Shown here: one piece after another, positions 44,727-55,940 of the stretch
Position numbering within the stretch: the first letter of the stretch is position 1
How the letters are laid out: every line of letters begins with the position of its first letter
Assembly (NCBI GenBank): GCA_030374805.1
Contig: JARGSG010000005.1
Coordinates: 620,001 to 684,000, forward strand
Length of the DNA stretch: 64,000 nt
Direction of reading: 5' to 3'
DNA from: Gracilaria gracilis
Lineage: Eukaryota; Rhodophyta; Florideophyceae; Gracilariales; Gracilariaceae
The notes under the pieces: generated by a model
The model's input: only the letters and a program-made list of their open reading frames with translations
Database searches by the model: none
What the model was told of the DNA's origin: nothing
Made by a program: the position numbers and the translations under genes

Positions 44727-46534
44727 ACGACGAAGCTACCCTGTGGTCTCGACATCCCAACGTGCGATCCTTTTTCGCGGGCAAGAAACCCACTGTGATG
44801 AATCACCTCTCATGGGGCATCGGGTCCTCACATGATCCCCCTCGTCCGGAAAAGGATATCGGCTCTACTTCAGTCGCGCCAGTACCTTCCGCTGTGCAGC
44901 TTCAGTCCTGCGAACAACAAATTCTCCAGAAGGCGCATCGAATTGTTGGAAAGGAGCACTTCTATGAATTTCGTATTTAATTTCTTCCGCGTTGGATCGC
45001 AGACAAGGCCATTGAAAAGGAGAAAGCTGTGTATCAAGGGCGCTATGAAGAAGTCCCGCGTCCCAAACTCCCGAGATACGCGAGCATCGTGACATCACAT
45101 CACTTCTTCCATATTAAAGATGATGGTGAACATGGTGCTCTTCGCTTGAAATGTCGCTTAGTCCCTCATGGGAATAGAGACAAGGAGAAGGACGGCATTC
45201 GTAAGGACTCCTCCTTAGCCAAATTCCCGGTGATCCGGGTTGTCCTATCGATAGCGGCTACACTCGGCCTTCCACTGGCCACCTTGGATATCAAAGGTGC
45301 GTACCTCCAGGGCGGCGAACTGAATAGGGACATCTTCATAGTCCCACCAAAAGGTTGGGCCACGCCTGGGTATGTCTGGAAACTCTTGGCCCCTACGTAC
45401 GGCCTAGGTGAGTCCAGTCGCATTTGGGAGCTCGCAGTCAAGAAATGGATGTTCGAGAAACATATGGAGCCAGTTCCAGGCCTCTCTCAATTATTCGTAG
45501 TTAGAGGTGATGACCTCTCAATTCGAATCGTTTTGGCTAAGGTTGTAGACGACATGCTCCTTGCCGGTTCACAAGCTAGTCTTGACCAATTCCATCAGCA
45601 AATTGCTCAACGATTCACAGTTGGGAAGTTTGACACTTCTTCGGAACTGATTTTCAACCGACTACGCATCGTTCGCCATGAGAATGGCTCAATCACCCTG
45701 AACATGCATGAATACATGGAAGGTATCAAAAAGCTTGAGATACCACGCCAGCGTAGGAAGTCATTTGAATCTTCCTGTACGGATAAAGAACTTTCAGCCA
45801 TTGTAGGGCTCACTGGATCCCTGAACTTTCTTGGCCACAGGATTCTTCCACAAGCTTCCTTTGCAGCGCGTTATTTGCAGCAACGAACTGGAAAACTCCT
45901 TGTCTCCGACTTAATCCTAGCCAACCAAGTGTTAGGTGAACTACAGTTCCTCACGCTTCAGCCCCATTATTTGCGGCCAGAATCGCTCATCGATACCCCG
46001 CGCTACCTAGCGTTCTCCGACGCCAGCCAAGGCAAGGGTTTGTATGGCCAGTCTGGCTATGTATCTGGGTTGTTCATGCCTGTGGGGGGAGGAGCCGAAT
46101 CGATATTTCACGTTTTGGACTGGTCTAGTTCTAAGCAAGCTCGTGTCTCATTCAGCTCGATTGGGGCAGAGATAATAGCTGCTGCTCTCTCAGCCGATCG
46201 TGGTGCTCTAATGTCATCTTGCATCAAGTTAGTTAACGCATCTCCGGTGGACTTACCGTTCGTATTGACGGTGGATTCCGATGGATTGTATTCAACAATC
46301 ACAACCCTCCATGAATGCAAGGATTATCGTCTCCGCCCTACAGTCGCCCGCCTTCGCGATTCGTTTGAGACCGGAGAGATTTCGGTTCTCCAATGCATAC
46401 AAGGGGTGAAACCCCTTGCCGATGCCTTGACAAAAAGGAACTTGGTGATCTTTCGTCGCTTGAACAAAGCTATGATGACCGGAATACTGAGCGACGATAT
46501 TCTCCGGGAGGCTAAAAGAGTTACCAACAATTAA
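44727..46534 (+). pseudogene. Copia-like reverse transcriptase and RNase H
   Basis: A linker (G-K-E-H-F-Y-E-F, TAA at 44978) leads to RT. Recognisable blocks are LPRYASIVTSHHFF, K-C-R-L-V-P-H-G-N-R-D-K-E-K, TLDIKGAYLQ and the active site KVVDDMLLAG, in which V replaces the usual Y of YVDD. RNase H follows (AFSDAS, GAEIIAAALSAD, LTVDSDGLYS) and ends with PLADALTKRN. The 501-codon frame at 45029-46534 is unbroken. Its final TAA overlaps by two bases the stop codon of the antisense frame on the other strand. Confidence 0.9.
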
Positions 46535-48060
46535 GACATTTTCATTTTCCTGTACCAAACGAGTCTTCGAAGTTCCATCAATCTAAGATCTTCACATGCT
46601 CCACCGAAACAACTCAGAATTGAATCGTAAGAAAGAACCATGGGGCATGGCTCAACAGCGTCAAGTACTTGGGATTTGAAGGCATCAACGCATATCACAT
46701 AGTCGAGGTTACTCGCACGTAACCTCAGTACATAAACTCCCTCAGTTTGCTGAACGATCCATTTCAAAGAGTTTCTGTGTTTCCCGGTGAGCTTAACGTA
46801 ATTCAATTTCAGCGCTCCAGCTTTGCCCTGCAACCACCTGCTTGCGTTAGTCAAGTTCGTCAATCCTGGCACTTCTGCGGACAGGAGTGTATGTTTGGTA
46901 TATCGCTTCCCGGTGATACGTTCTGTGGCATGGATTACTGATGCATGAACGCAGAATTGATCTGTGTTGCACACCAGCATGTGCTGGGCTGGTAACCTGT
47001 GTCTCCTTGTTTCTGGATAATGTGGTCCGCTCCCGGGACATGATACTCGAACCGGTTTTCTGGGATGGGTAAGACATTACCGGTCTAAGGCGTCGATTGC
47101 GGAGACGGTGTCTCGTAGAATCAACGAAATCCGGTTACCCACCCGGTGCACATCGCAGTATAATCGCCATTGCCAGATATTTTGGTGCATCAGGGCGGCT
47201 GCCAAACCCGGACCGGCGATGCTATTGAGAGCCACTCTGCTCCAGCCCCGATTGGGCTCGTCATGATCTCGCGCGTAATACGCCGGCCTGTTATACTGTC
47301 GAACTCCCTTGGAGCCGGGCAGTAGGCAATCCTTATCCACAAACATTAAGTCGTCGACCGACCACACAGTTCTACCCTCTTCTTCTTCGTACAAACCATA
47401 TCGCCTCGCCACATGGTCTGTGAGCTCAATTCCGGGCCTTCTCTGGCACCAGTTGTAGAGTACTCTACCGATTAACCTCAAGCATTCTTCTACCGAGAAC
47501 TCCCGCTGCCCAGATGATTGGTGTTCTACGCAGTACATATCACTACCATCATTTGTGACGCCCGTGATACCGACAACATTTTCGAAAGTCCACTGTGGTC
47601 TATCCGCCTGCGTATGGTCGCCAGGGACATCTGTTCCCGAATTGCTGCGTGGCACATGGCCATTTTCAACGATGAAAAACCGCGTCCGTCGCCGCCGCGC
47701 TGGATATCTATGAGTTTTCTCTTGGCAAGGATCTGCGGCCTATTTGATGGCCTTGTACTGTGACGGTGATTGCTGTTCTTTTCCACTCACACTTTCTTTG
47801 GATCCCGTCTTCTCGGCAAGGCGCACCAAACGCCTTCTTTTCACACTTCTCATATCCGTGCTTCTTCGATCTTGTCGCCTTATTATCGTTTGATGTACAC
47901 GCCATGAACCTTCGTTGGCCGCGGCTACCGGGCGTTTTCCTTGTTCCTGCATAGCAGCCGAAGGTGCCCTGACACTACACCCTGGCGACGAGGTCGCGCT
48001 GGGTCCCACATCTAGTGGTCGGGTACTGTCTCCCGTCGACGCTTTAGAAAGGTTGTCCAT
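46531..48060 (-). pseudogene. Antisense 510-codon frame behind the composite element, unknown function
   Basis: From an ATG at 48060 one frame runs to a TAA at 46531-46533 with only two internal stops (TAG 47740-47742, TAA 47077-47079) and no frameshift. The N-terminal 100 residues are Ser/Arg/Lys-rich and probably disordered. The middle has WTFENVVGITGV and Y-C-V-E-H, with faint chromodomain character. The C-terminal 150 residues have F-C-V-H-A-S near the start, then W-I-V-Q-Q-T-E-G-V-Y-V-L, D-Y-V-I-C-V-D and a final L-S-C-F-G. This order of Cys, (His/Tyr)-V-x-x-V-D and Asp recalls papain-fold cysteine proteases, with Tyr in place of the His. This is inference only. It may be an antisense ORF of the element or a captured host gene. 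Confidence 0.6.
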
Positions 48061-48955
48061 GAACGAGGTCTCATGAAATAACCTCGGACGACCCCAGACG
48101 CGTTTAACGTTACCCGCGTGGGGAAGCTAGGAAACGACTGTACCGCAACCCTGCTTTCCACTGCTGGGGGTCTGCGTTGAAGACACTGGCTACAGTTCGA
48201 AATCGTCGATCGCCGCCTGTCGCTGTGGTTTTGTACCACCGCTGGGGGTTTTGATGCTGTTTTGACTACCGGCCTCAACGCGCCGTGCCGTCTGTTCTAC
48301 CTGGCCGTTTCAGTTATTCCGATTCGTTCGCGCTGTCTGTGGAAATAATCGATATCTTCCCCACGCGTTAAGCCTCGTTTGGCATATAGCTTTCAATTCT
48401 ACGTTTGCCCCTGGTTACTTTTTTTTGGGCATGATGCGAAGAGCGGTTTACTCGCTTACTGCCGTCGTGGAAGCCCCAGCGTTATGTCGCGTTTCATTCT
48501 CCGCTGGTTTGGAGTTCTAATTTATACAGCAGGACACTATCGCTCTCCTACAGTTTGTCTGTCTCGCTCCTTGGTACACTGCGACGAAGGCGTACCATCT
48601 GGAGCGAGTGGGGGAGTGTGCTTCGCTCCATCGTCTCGCACGTGTCCAGCGCAAGCACTACTCTCGTTAGCCGCGCTGCTGCCGCCACTCGCGGGCAGCT
48701 CGGGCGACGGAGAGATCGCTGCGCTGCGCTGGACAGAGACGGAGAGGCCTTAATAAACGAGAGCCCGCCTGGACCCTCTTCGAAGGGAGAAGCCAGACGG
48801 GAGGGACCACTTTTGTCCCTTCAACTCGCCCGAAAAGCGACAGCGTCGACGTCTGTACTCCTCTGCGCACCTGTCTCACATACTCCCTCACGATTTCCAT
48901 ACCTTAGAATGAATTCCCTTTTCCTGAATTTGTCTCCTCTCCCTTGGAAGCGTGT
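48061..48955. other. Interval between antisense frame and Gypsy 2, no gene seen
   Basis: Overlapping frames at 48379-48965 have no family. AATAAA occurs at about 48752. The left part is presumably the 5' flank of the antisense frame. No LTR of either composite module is detectable. Confidence 0.45.
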
Positions 48956-48960
48956 GAAAC

Positions 48961-49503
48961 TGTAGTATAGTGGGCCCGGGTTGGGGCTCTGTATATCCGA
49001 TTGGTCGTTCACGTACGGAGGGATAGTGCACGGTTGGCCGGTGCAGTGGCACCGCCACGTGTACAAGTTGGTGATCGAGTGCCGAACGGGTTGGCAGAAC
49101 GTACAAGTTGGCCACGTGTACGGACTTGGTAGTGACAGTGCAAATTAGACCGATCGTACAGTAGTTAGTAATGGGGCCCAGACCCGATATTTAGTTGTAG
49201 CTCGGATCTCTCGAGGCCCCAATCGTAAACGACAAGCATCTTCTGCCGAACGTCTTCTTCGCTAGTTTGCACTAACGATAGACCGCACGGCTACTCCTTT
49301 GTTGGGTTTCTCAGACCGTTCGTACCCTTTCGCACGTTCCTGTACGTGCCTGGTGATACCAATCGTTCACTCTCCCCTCGACCGCCCGGTGCTTCCGCCC
49401 CTTCTCTCCGCTCGGATTCATTAGAGTCACAAGACTGTACGCTACCGCCGCTCCAGTCTCAAGACCGCTTCGGACTCTCTCCCTTTTCGTGCATTATACC
49501 ACA
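48961..49503 (+). repeat. 5' LTR of Gypsy 2
   Basis: The length is 543 bp. An internal copy of CACGTGTAC flanked by repeated ACAAGTTGG words lies at about 49055-49130. The primer site starts 2 bp after its end. Confidence 0.95.
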
Positions 49504-49504
49504 T

Positions 49505-49522
49505 TGGTCTCCCGACCTAGAA
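49505..49522 (+). promoter_or_regulatory. Primer-binding site, Gypsy 2
   Basis: TGGTCTCCCGACCTAGAA is the same 18 bp as in Gypsy 1, so both elements probably use the same tRNA primer. Confidence 0.8.
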
Positions 49523-49579
49523 GTGGAATTCGAGACCGTACGGAACAGCAGAACCGATCGTGGAACCGATACGTACAGT

Positions 49580-51503
49580 ATGAGTCATCGTCCGCACGGA
49601 GAAATGGGTGAAGGGTCTTTGGTCGAAAAAGACACCGCAAAGTCCGTACCGGTCGCAATTCGCGACGCTTCGGATCCCGCTTCGGTAGGCAGCCGAAGCA
49701 CCCGAAGCAACGCGACGGCCTACGTGACGCCGTCAGAGGAACCCGAACGGATGATCCGCGACGGGTCCGCACGTAACAGGTCAAAGTCCGCACGGAACGA
49801 GGACGAGGCAACTGCCCTCGCCCCTTTTCCCGGAACGGAGAAGACGCCGCGGGGCGAAGCTGGCCCCCGCGCCGCGACTTCTTACCGAACGGACTACCGC
49901 ACGGGAACTCTGGGCAGGGATCGCTCCCTACGCCCTGCAGAGTCTCCGAACGGAAATTGAGGTCCACGTCCCCATGGCAGTGGAGACGTACCTCAAGGAC
50001 CGAATCCCGGTGCTTCTGCACCAGGATATTCCACCGATCGTACACGATATGGTCAGGAATATCCTGAAGACAGACCGTTCGGAACCTGCTACGTCAGCTC
50101 TGAACAGTACACTAGCCGCACTGGTAGCTCAGCTACAGACCCCACCCACCCAAATCTTTTATTGACCGTACGGACAATGCACCCACTAGCGGCGAGAGGC
50201 AACACCGACCGGAACTGAAGAAGGGCCCAACGAGGGGTCCGACCGGAGTGTACCTCCCGCCAGTCAACCCGCAGGACGATCCGAACGGAAGCTCAGGAGA
50301 TTCCTCCGACGAGAGGAGGAATCGCCGCCGCAGAGGCGGTAGACCGAGCGGAAGTTCCGATTCGGATGACGCGCCCCGTAAACGGAAAGACCGTCGCCGC
50401 CAGAGAAGGCGAAGATCAGCCAGAACGGACTCGGACTCTTCGGAGTCATCGTCGGATGACGACCGCACGGATTCGAAAGTCGACCGACACTCCCGCAGCC
50501 CTCGACGGAGGGGGAAGTCCGATCGGTATCGTTCCCGTTCAGACAGGTTGATGCTGAAACGCATCAGGCCCTTGAAAGAGAAGTTCGCCAAAGTGGCGGA
50601 CTACCGTACGTACAGGTTGCTCAGGAGGAGCCAGACGTACAATTCGCGGGTGGCGCGCAAGATTGCGCGCTACCAAAAGAAATTGAATGTCCAGATGAAG
50701 GGTCATTCCTTTTCCGGGACGGATCCGATATCGGTGCTCAATTTCTTACAGCGGTTTAAAACCGCTTGCAACCACAACGGACTCACTGAGGGGGCAGCCC
50801 TCTGGTGTTTCTAGTTTTACCTGACCGGACCGGCGCACGCTCTGGTTCAGTCTCGGCTCGAAGGTGAGTCTGGCGCTGTCGACCGTACTCGGGATGAGTC
50901 TCTCCATACGTACGAAGAAGTAGTCAACTTCTGTTGACCACGTACGCAACGGATGAGATCATTGCCGACGCGGCCGCAGAGGTCACCCTCTACCGCCAAG
51001 CGTCAGGCATGTCCGAAACGGAATTCGCCCAGAAGCTCTGGACGAAAGCCCTCCGTTGCGGAAATGTCTTTACCGATCGGAATTTGAAGGGGATCTTCGT
51101 CGAAGGTCTCCTTGCCGCCATACGGTCAAAGGTGAGGAATCACCTCACCTCGCATCCCAATATCGGATACGATGCACTTGCCCGTTACGCGGAATCGTAC
51201 GGAGACACCCATCGTGCCTCACGTAGACAGTCCGTTCGGGTCGATACTCAAAAGCCAACCGTTCGGAAAGAGTCCTCTCGTACCGCCCGGAAGGTTCACA
51301 GTATCGATATCTCGTCGGAATCGATCTATTCCGTATCGGATGAAGACGAGGAACATGTTCTCGCGGTATCCCGCGCGTCTTCCATGCCCTCGCCTCCCAC
51401 TACGACCTCGGCTTCAACGCCGGCTCAGTCCGTTCGGTCTTATCCCCCGGACCAGTCCTGCCAGCTCCAGGGTACAGCAACCTCAGGGGCAGGCACCAGT
51501 TAG
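49580..51503 (+). pseudogene. Gypsy 2 gag, broken
   Basis: The ATG at 49580 starts a 126-codon N-terminal part ending in a TGA at 49958. The core continues in other frames: an Arg/Ser/Asp-rich linker (50248-50570), then G-H-S-F-S-G-T-D-P-I-S-V-L-N-F-L and, after stops at 50812 and 50935-50937, a gag C-terminal part (A-E-V-T-L-Y-R-Q, F-A-Q-K-L-W-T-K-A, RNLKGIFVEGL). The order matches Gypsy 1 gag. At least two frameshifts and three stops are present. Confidence 0.85.
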
Positions 51504-51899
51504 ACCGTGTCGGATTTGCCTTTCGCGGGAGCCCAACTGCTGTCAGTTGCTCCCCCGGACCTAAAGGAGAAGCTGCTGGCCATACGGGAGGCTAATTATC
51601 AGCAACGCCGCGAGGAAGGCTATTACAGTGCCTACCAGTCAGTTGCTCCCCCGGACGGAAAACTGATACTCCGAAGGACAATGTAGGATATCGCCAGGGC
51701 GGACAGCCTCCCCAGACGTACTCACCAAGACCGACACAGGCCGTCATGCTGGTTGAGGAGCCTGCTCCCCACCAGGAAAACGACCAGGAGGAAGCGTAGA
51801 GGCATCGCCTCCTCCACAGAGGCCTAGCCTCGCCCCGTCAGCTACAGACCGAACGGACTCCATCCGAGGGGAGTCCCCTGTCCTGACATGTGACCTGAC

Positions 51900-54441
51900 C
51901 GATACGGACATTGAAACCGAAACGGTCCTCTTTTCTAGCGCGAACTACAAGGTGCACGTGTCGGTTGGCCTCAACACGGCACTGATGTATCCGTTAACGG
52001 GAGTTCTTGATACCGGAGCCGGACCATGTCTGGTTCACGAACGCCATCTCCCTCCGAATTGGCGCTCGAAACCCCGACCGGACGTAAGACTCCGAATTAC
52101 GGACGCGTCGAAGAACCGAATGGACGTTGTGGGAGTTCTGCCCCTTATGGTCCAAATCGGTGAACTCAATGTACGAGTACAGTTCTTGGTGGTTTCTAAC
52201 CTCTCCACCAGCGTACTACTCGGTACTTCTTTTTGTGACAAGTACGTCTTGGCAATACTACCACCGAAACGGACAATACTCTTACGACACTCAAAACCGG
52301 TGTCTATACAGTCTTCCGCCTACGGACCAAATGCACCTTCCGCGCCGGAACCAGAACCCGAACGGGAAACTCCATCTAATAAGATACACGTTGCCCGTCC
52401 GGTTGTTCTACTCCCAATGTCGGAAACGAACGTCTTGGTAACCACCAAAACGTCCGGCTTGGTCTTTCTACAGTCTCATCACCGAACGGGATCAACGCCT
52501 GAACTCACACTCCTTGCCGGTGGAGTTATGGAGCTCCGACCGGACGTACCCTTTCTGGTTCGCGTAGCGAACTTTTCTGACCGCTCGGTTCGACTACACA
52601 AAAACACCGTTATCGGACTTGCTCTTCCATCTCCTGTAGCGCTCATAACTCCGCAACCATCGTCGCTGAGCGACGAGTCCAAGGAGGGGGAACACATTCC
52701 GATTTCGGGTAATAAGTCCGAACGGGAATACAAGGATACCGAACAGGAGCAAGAAACCGTACGGAAAGATGAGAACGATTGGACCAGCAAGGTACAGATC
52801 AGCCCTGAGTATGTTACCGAACGGGACAAAGTCATTGAGCTACTTCGACCGTTTGCGGACATGTGGGACGGCCATCTCGGAACGATTGCGGCAGCAAAGC
52901 ACCGCATCCATCTGGAACCAGGCTCGAAGCCCATATTCCAGATGCCGTACCGTGCCGGACCCGCTCGGAGAGAACTCGAACGTAAAGAGGTGACAAAGCA
53001 GCTCGCTGCTGGTGTCATAGAACCGTCATCGGCAGAATGGGCCAGCCCGGTCGTATTCGCGCTCAAGAAAGACGGAAGCCTTCGCTTCTGCGTCGACTAC
53101 CGCCGTTTGAACGCTACGACCGTACGGGACACATACCCACTACCCCGAATGAACGAGTGCATCGACTCTCTTGGAGATGCACAAATCTTCTCCACTTTGG
53201 ACGCCAACAGTGGTTATTGGCAGACCGAAATGGATGAAGCCGACCGGGACAAAACGACGTTCACGTCGCACATGGGACTGTACCGCTATCGGAGAATGCC
53301 GTTCGGACTCAAGAACGCATCGGCTACTTTCCAGCGTGCTCTAGACATCATCCTATCACGGGTGAAGTGGCAGTACGCACTGGTGTATCTTGATGACGTA
53401 ATCATCTATTCCCGGACGGTTGAAGAGCATTATGACCATGTGCGGACCATACTGCATATGCTCCGTTCGGCTGGTGCTACTCTCCGACTGGACAAGTGCT
53501 ACTTTTTCAGTGGCACAGTGGACTATCTAGGCCACGTAATCCGACCGAGAAAGCTTCAAGTGTCTCTCAAGACACAGAATGCTATCAAGCAGGCTAAACC
53601 GCCTACGACCCAGACGGAGCTCCGACCGTTCTTGGGGCTCTGTAACGTTTTCCGTCGGTTTGTCGCAAACTTCGCACGAATTGCGGCTCCATTGAACCGC
53701 AAGTTGGAGAAGGGGCAACCCACGAAGTTTGAGACATTGACCGATACGGAATACGAAGCCTTTGACGAATTACGTCAGAGACTGATACGCCCGCCCATTT
53801 TGGCCATTCCCCGTCAAGGGTACCGGTACGTTCTGGATACAGACGCATGCGACCGACAGGTAGGATGCACCCTGCTACAGAAGCAACCGGACGGAGGCTT
53901 ACTACCGATCGGTTACTGGAGCCGTTCTCTATCCAAGACCGAACGGCAAGACTCGACTACCGAACGGGAATGCCTTGCGATCGTCTGGGCCATACTGCAC
54001 CTCCGTCCGTACCTGGAAGGTCAGAGGTTCACTGTCCGAACGGACCACCACTCCTTGAGGTGAATATTGAACCTTGCGGACGCGTCAGGACGATTGGCCA
54101 GGTGGCGGTTGCGTCTAATGGAGTATGACTTCGATGTCGTCCACCGTCCGGGTATCAAGCACCAAACGGCTGATGCCCTTTCTCGGATCCGGACGGATGG
54201 CGAAGACGATGCCCCATTGGACGAAGAGGTCCCCTGCTTGCTAGTGAATGGCCGAACGGACGATGGCTACGTTATCACCAACATTACCGTTAACGGTGAT
54301 GAGTACAGCGACGTCTGCGTCGACTGGCCAACACCCCGAACGGAAATCTGCTGGTATCCCCGAGGTGCTCGCTTTCACCTCGGAGGAAAGCAATATCGTT
54401 CCGGTCACGGTCGAAGAGCTGGTACGAGCTCAAGCAGATGA
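51900..54441 (+). pseudogene. Gypsy 2 protease, reverse transcriptase and RNase H
   Basis: A 703-codon open frame encodes protease (VLDTGAGPCLV, about 52002-52034), RT (FCVDYRRLN, STLDANSGYWQ, YLDDVIIY about 53390) and RNase H (VLDTDACDRQVG, TERECLAIVWA, TDHHSLR). A TGA at 54061 replaces the expected Trp codon after HSLR. The same frame then continues through NLADASGRLARW and ADALSR. Confidence 0.95.
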
Positions 54442-55795
54442 CCCTTTCTGTGAGTCCGTACGGAAAGACATCGGCAACGGTGTCACTCTGTTCGACATTG
54501 ACCGAAACGGACTTATCGTGCGCCAAGCCCCACCAGATGGCGCCATCCAGAAGGTCGTACCTGCATCACTGCAGGCACGCGTTCTCTACTTGGCACACTA
54601 CCCCCGTCTGGTTGGCCATCCGGGCTCCACTCGGATGTATGAAAGTCTCCGTCGAGACTTCTACTGGCCACATATGGCCAATGATGTATTTCAGACCGTA
54701 CGGGACTGTCGCACCTGCCCGGCGATGAAGGGAACACACTTCAAGTCGCAGAAGCTGTTGAAGCTGTTCCCCGCCGCCGGTCCGCTGGAATTCGTCGCGA
54801 TGGACATCGTCGGTCCATTCACGAAGTCCGTAAACGGTTACCAGTACATACTGGTTTATTACCGATCGGTTTAGCAAGATAGCTCGCTCTATACCTATGT
54901 GGTCAACCACAGCTCCTCTAGTGGCGAAGGTCTTCCTGCAGAACTGGGTTTATCCGTAAGGAATCCCCAACTATCTGCTAACCGATAACGGACCACAATT
55001 CGTCTCCAAGTTCTTCGAGACTGTATGTACCAGCTTTGGGAACCAAACAAGTACTGACGACCGCGTACCATCCGCAGACGAATGGTCAGGCCGAACGGTT
55101 TAACAAGACACTCGTGGAGCGGTTACGCCACTACGTAGCGGATCACCAGAACATTTGGCACGCATATGTTCAACCACTTACGTACGGCTACGAACCTACA
55201 GGTCCATCGGTCTCTGGGCACACCGCACCATTCGATGTTGCGTTAACGCGCGAACCCCCCGAGCGTCCTGTTGGAGGAACCCAGTACGGCCTTGGATCCC
55301 CACTACGCCCACACAGCCCACGGCCGCTCGGTTATAAAACGATATACGCTCAAACTCCTACAGGCCACGCTGCAGACCGCTCGGACTAAGTTTACCCGCG
55401 CCCAACAGCGTTATAAAGAAAACTTTGACAAGTCCGTACGGTACACGCCGAGCTTTACCCCAGGGGAGGAAGTTTTCGTTGACCGACCGGACTACAAGAA
55501 CATGGAGCAGGACCTTACGGATCAGGAACGTACGTATCGGAAAGCTATTACCAAAGACGGTTGGCCCGTTCAAGGTTTGTATCTGCAACGGACGCTACTG
55601 TCACTCTGAACCAAGGCGGTATTCACAACACCGTCAGCATTGACAGAGTGCCAAAAGCGCCGACCGCACGGCCAAGAACCACACCGGTCACTTCCGAAAG
55701 GACATGCGGCACAGTAGCTGCTGACCCTGAAGGACCGTATGCGGACGAACCAGTCGACGACCAACCTACCCTAAGGCCCGGAACAGTTCCGAGCG
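54248..55795 (+). pseudogene. Gypsy 2 integrase, frameshifted
   Basis: The H2C2 finger (HYPRLVGH...CRTC, about 54595-54720) is followed by the catalytic core with the three acidic positions in FVAMDIVGPF (about 54795), LLTDNGPQF (about 54980) and GQAERFNKTL (about 55090). Frames change near 54860, 55030, 55270 and 55560. The core ends in a conserved G-P-F-K-V-type block at about 55558. Confidence 0.9.
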
Positions 55796-55940
55796 TGGTG
55801 GAAACGCATCGTCGACCATCGCGACACTCCGAACGGACAGGAATACCGTGTACGTTGGTATGGTTACCGTGCGAATCAGGACACCTTCGAACCGCCCGAA
55901 CACATCCAACAGCACTTTATTGCCCGCTACTGGCGTCGCA
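55796..55940 (+). pseudogene. Chromodomain at the integrase C terminus of Gypsy 2
   Basis: In the frame of 55796 the sequence reads WWKRIVDHRDT, then EYRVRWYGYR, D-T-F-E-P-P-E-H-I and a final Y-W. This is the canonical chromodomain order (Y-x-V-x-W-x-G-Y...T-x-E-P). Known chromoviruses use this domain to target insertion to modified chromatin. It is out of frame with the preceding integrase piece. Confidence 0.85.

Larger units (their letters stand above)
38281..46534 (+). mobile_element. Composite LTR retroelement: Gypsy gag-PR-RT-RH joined to Copia-like IN-RT-RH
   Basis: A 5' LTR-like region (about 38281-38729) and a primer-binding site (38733-38750) lead into a Ty3/Gypsy gag, protease, RT and RNase H. 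Instead of a Gypsy integrase, the same reading frame continues after about 43607 into an integrase, RT and RNase H of Copia type, so the element carries two reverse transcriptase domains. No Copia LTR, gag or protease lies at the junction, and no 3' LTR is found after 46534. The coding part has many in-frame stops but few frameshifts. It is either a chimeric element made by template switching, or a nested insertion trimmed by deletion. Confidence 0.7.

Noticed and set aside
44978-44980. TAA before the long Copia-like RT frame as a separate-ORF boundary
   Set aside because: Protein similarity continues across it in the same frame (EFRI...LPRW-IADKAI), so it is better read as a nonsense mutation.
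48160-48960. Possible 3' LTR of the composite element
   Set aside because: I compared it by eye with 38281-38729 and found no shared words. No TG...CA pair with target duplication is seen.
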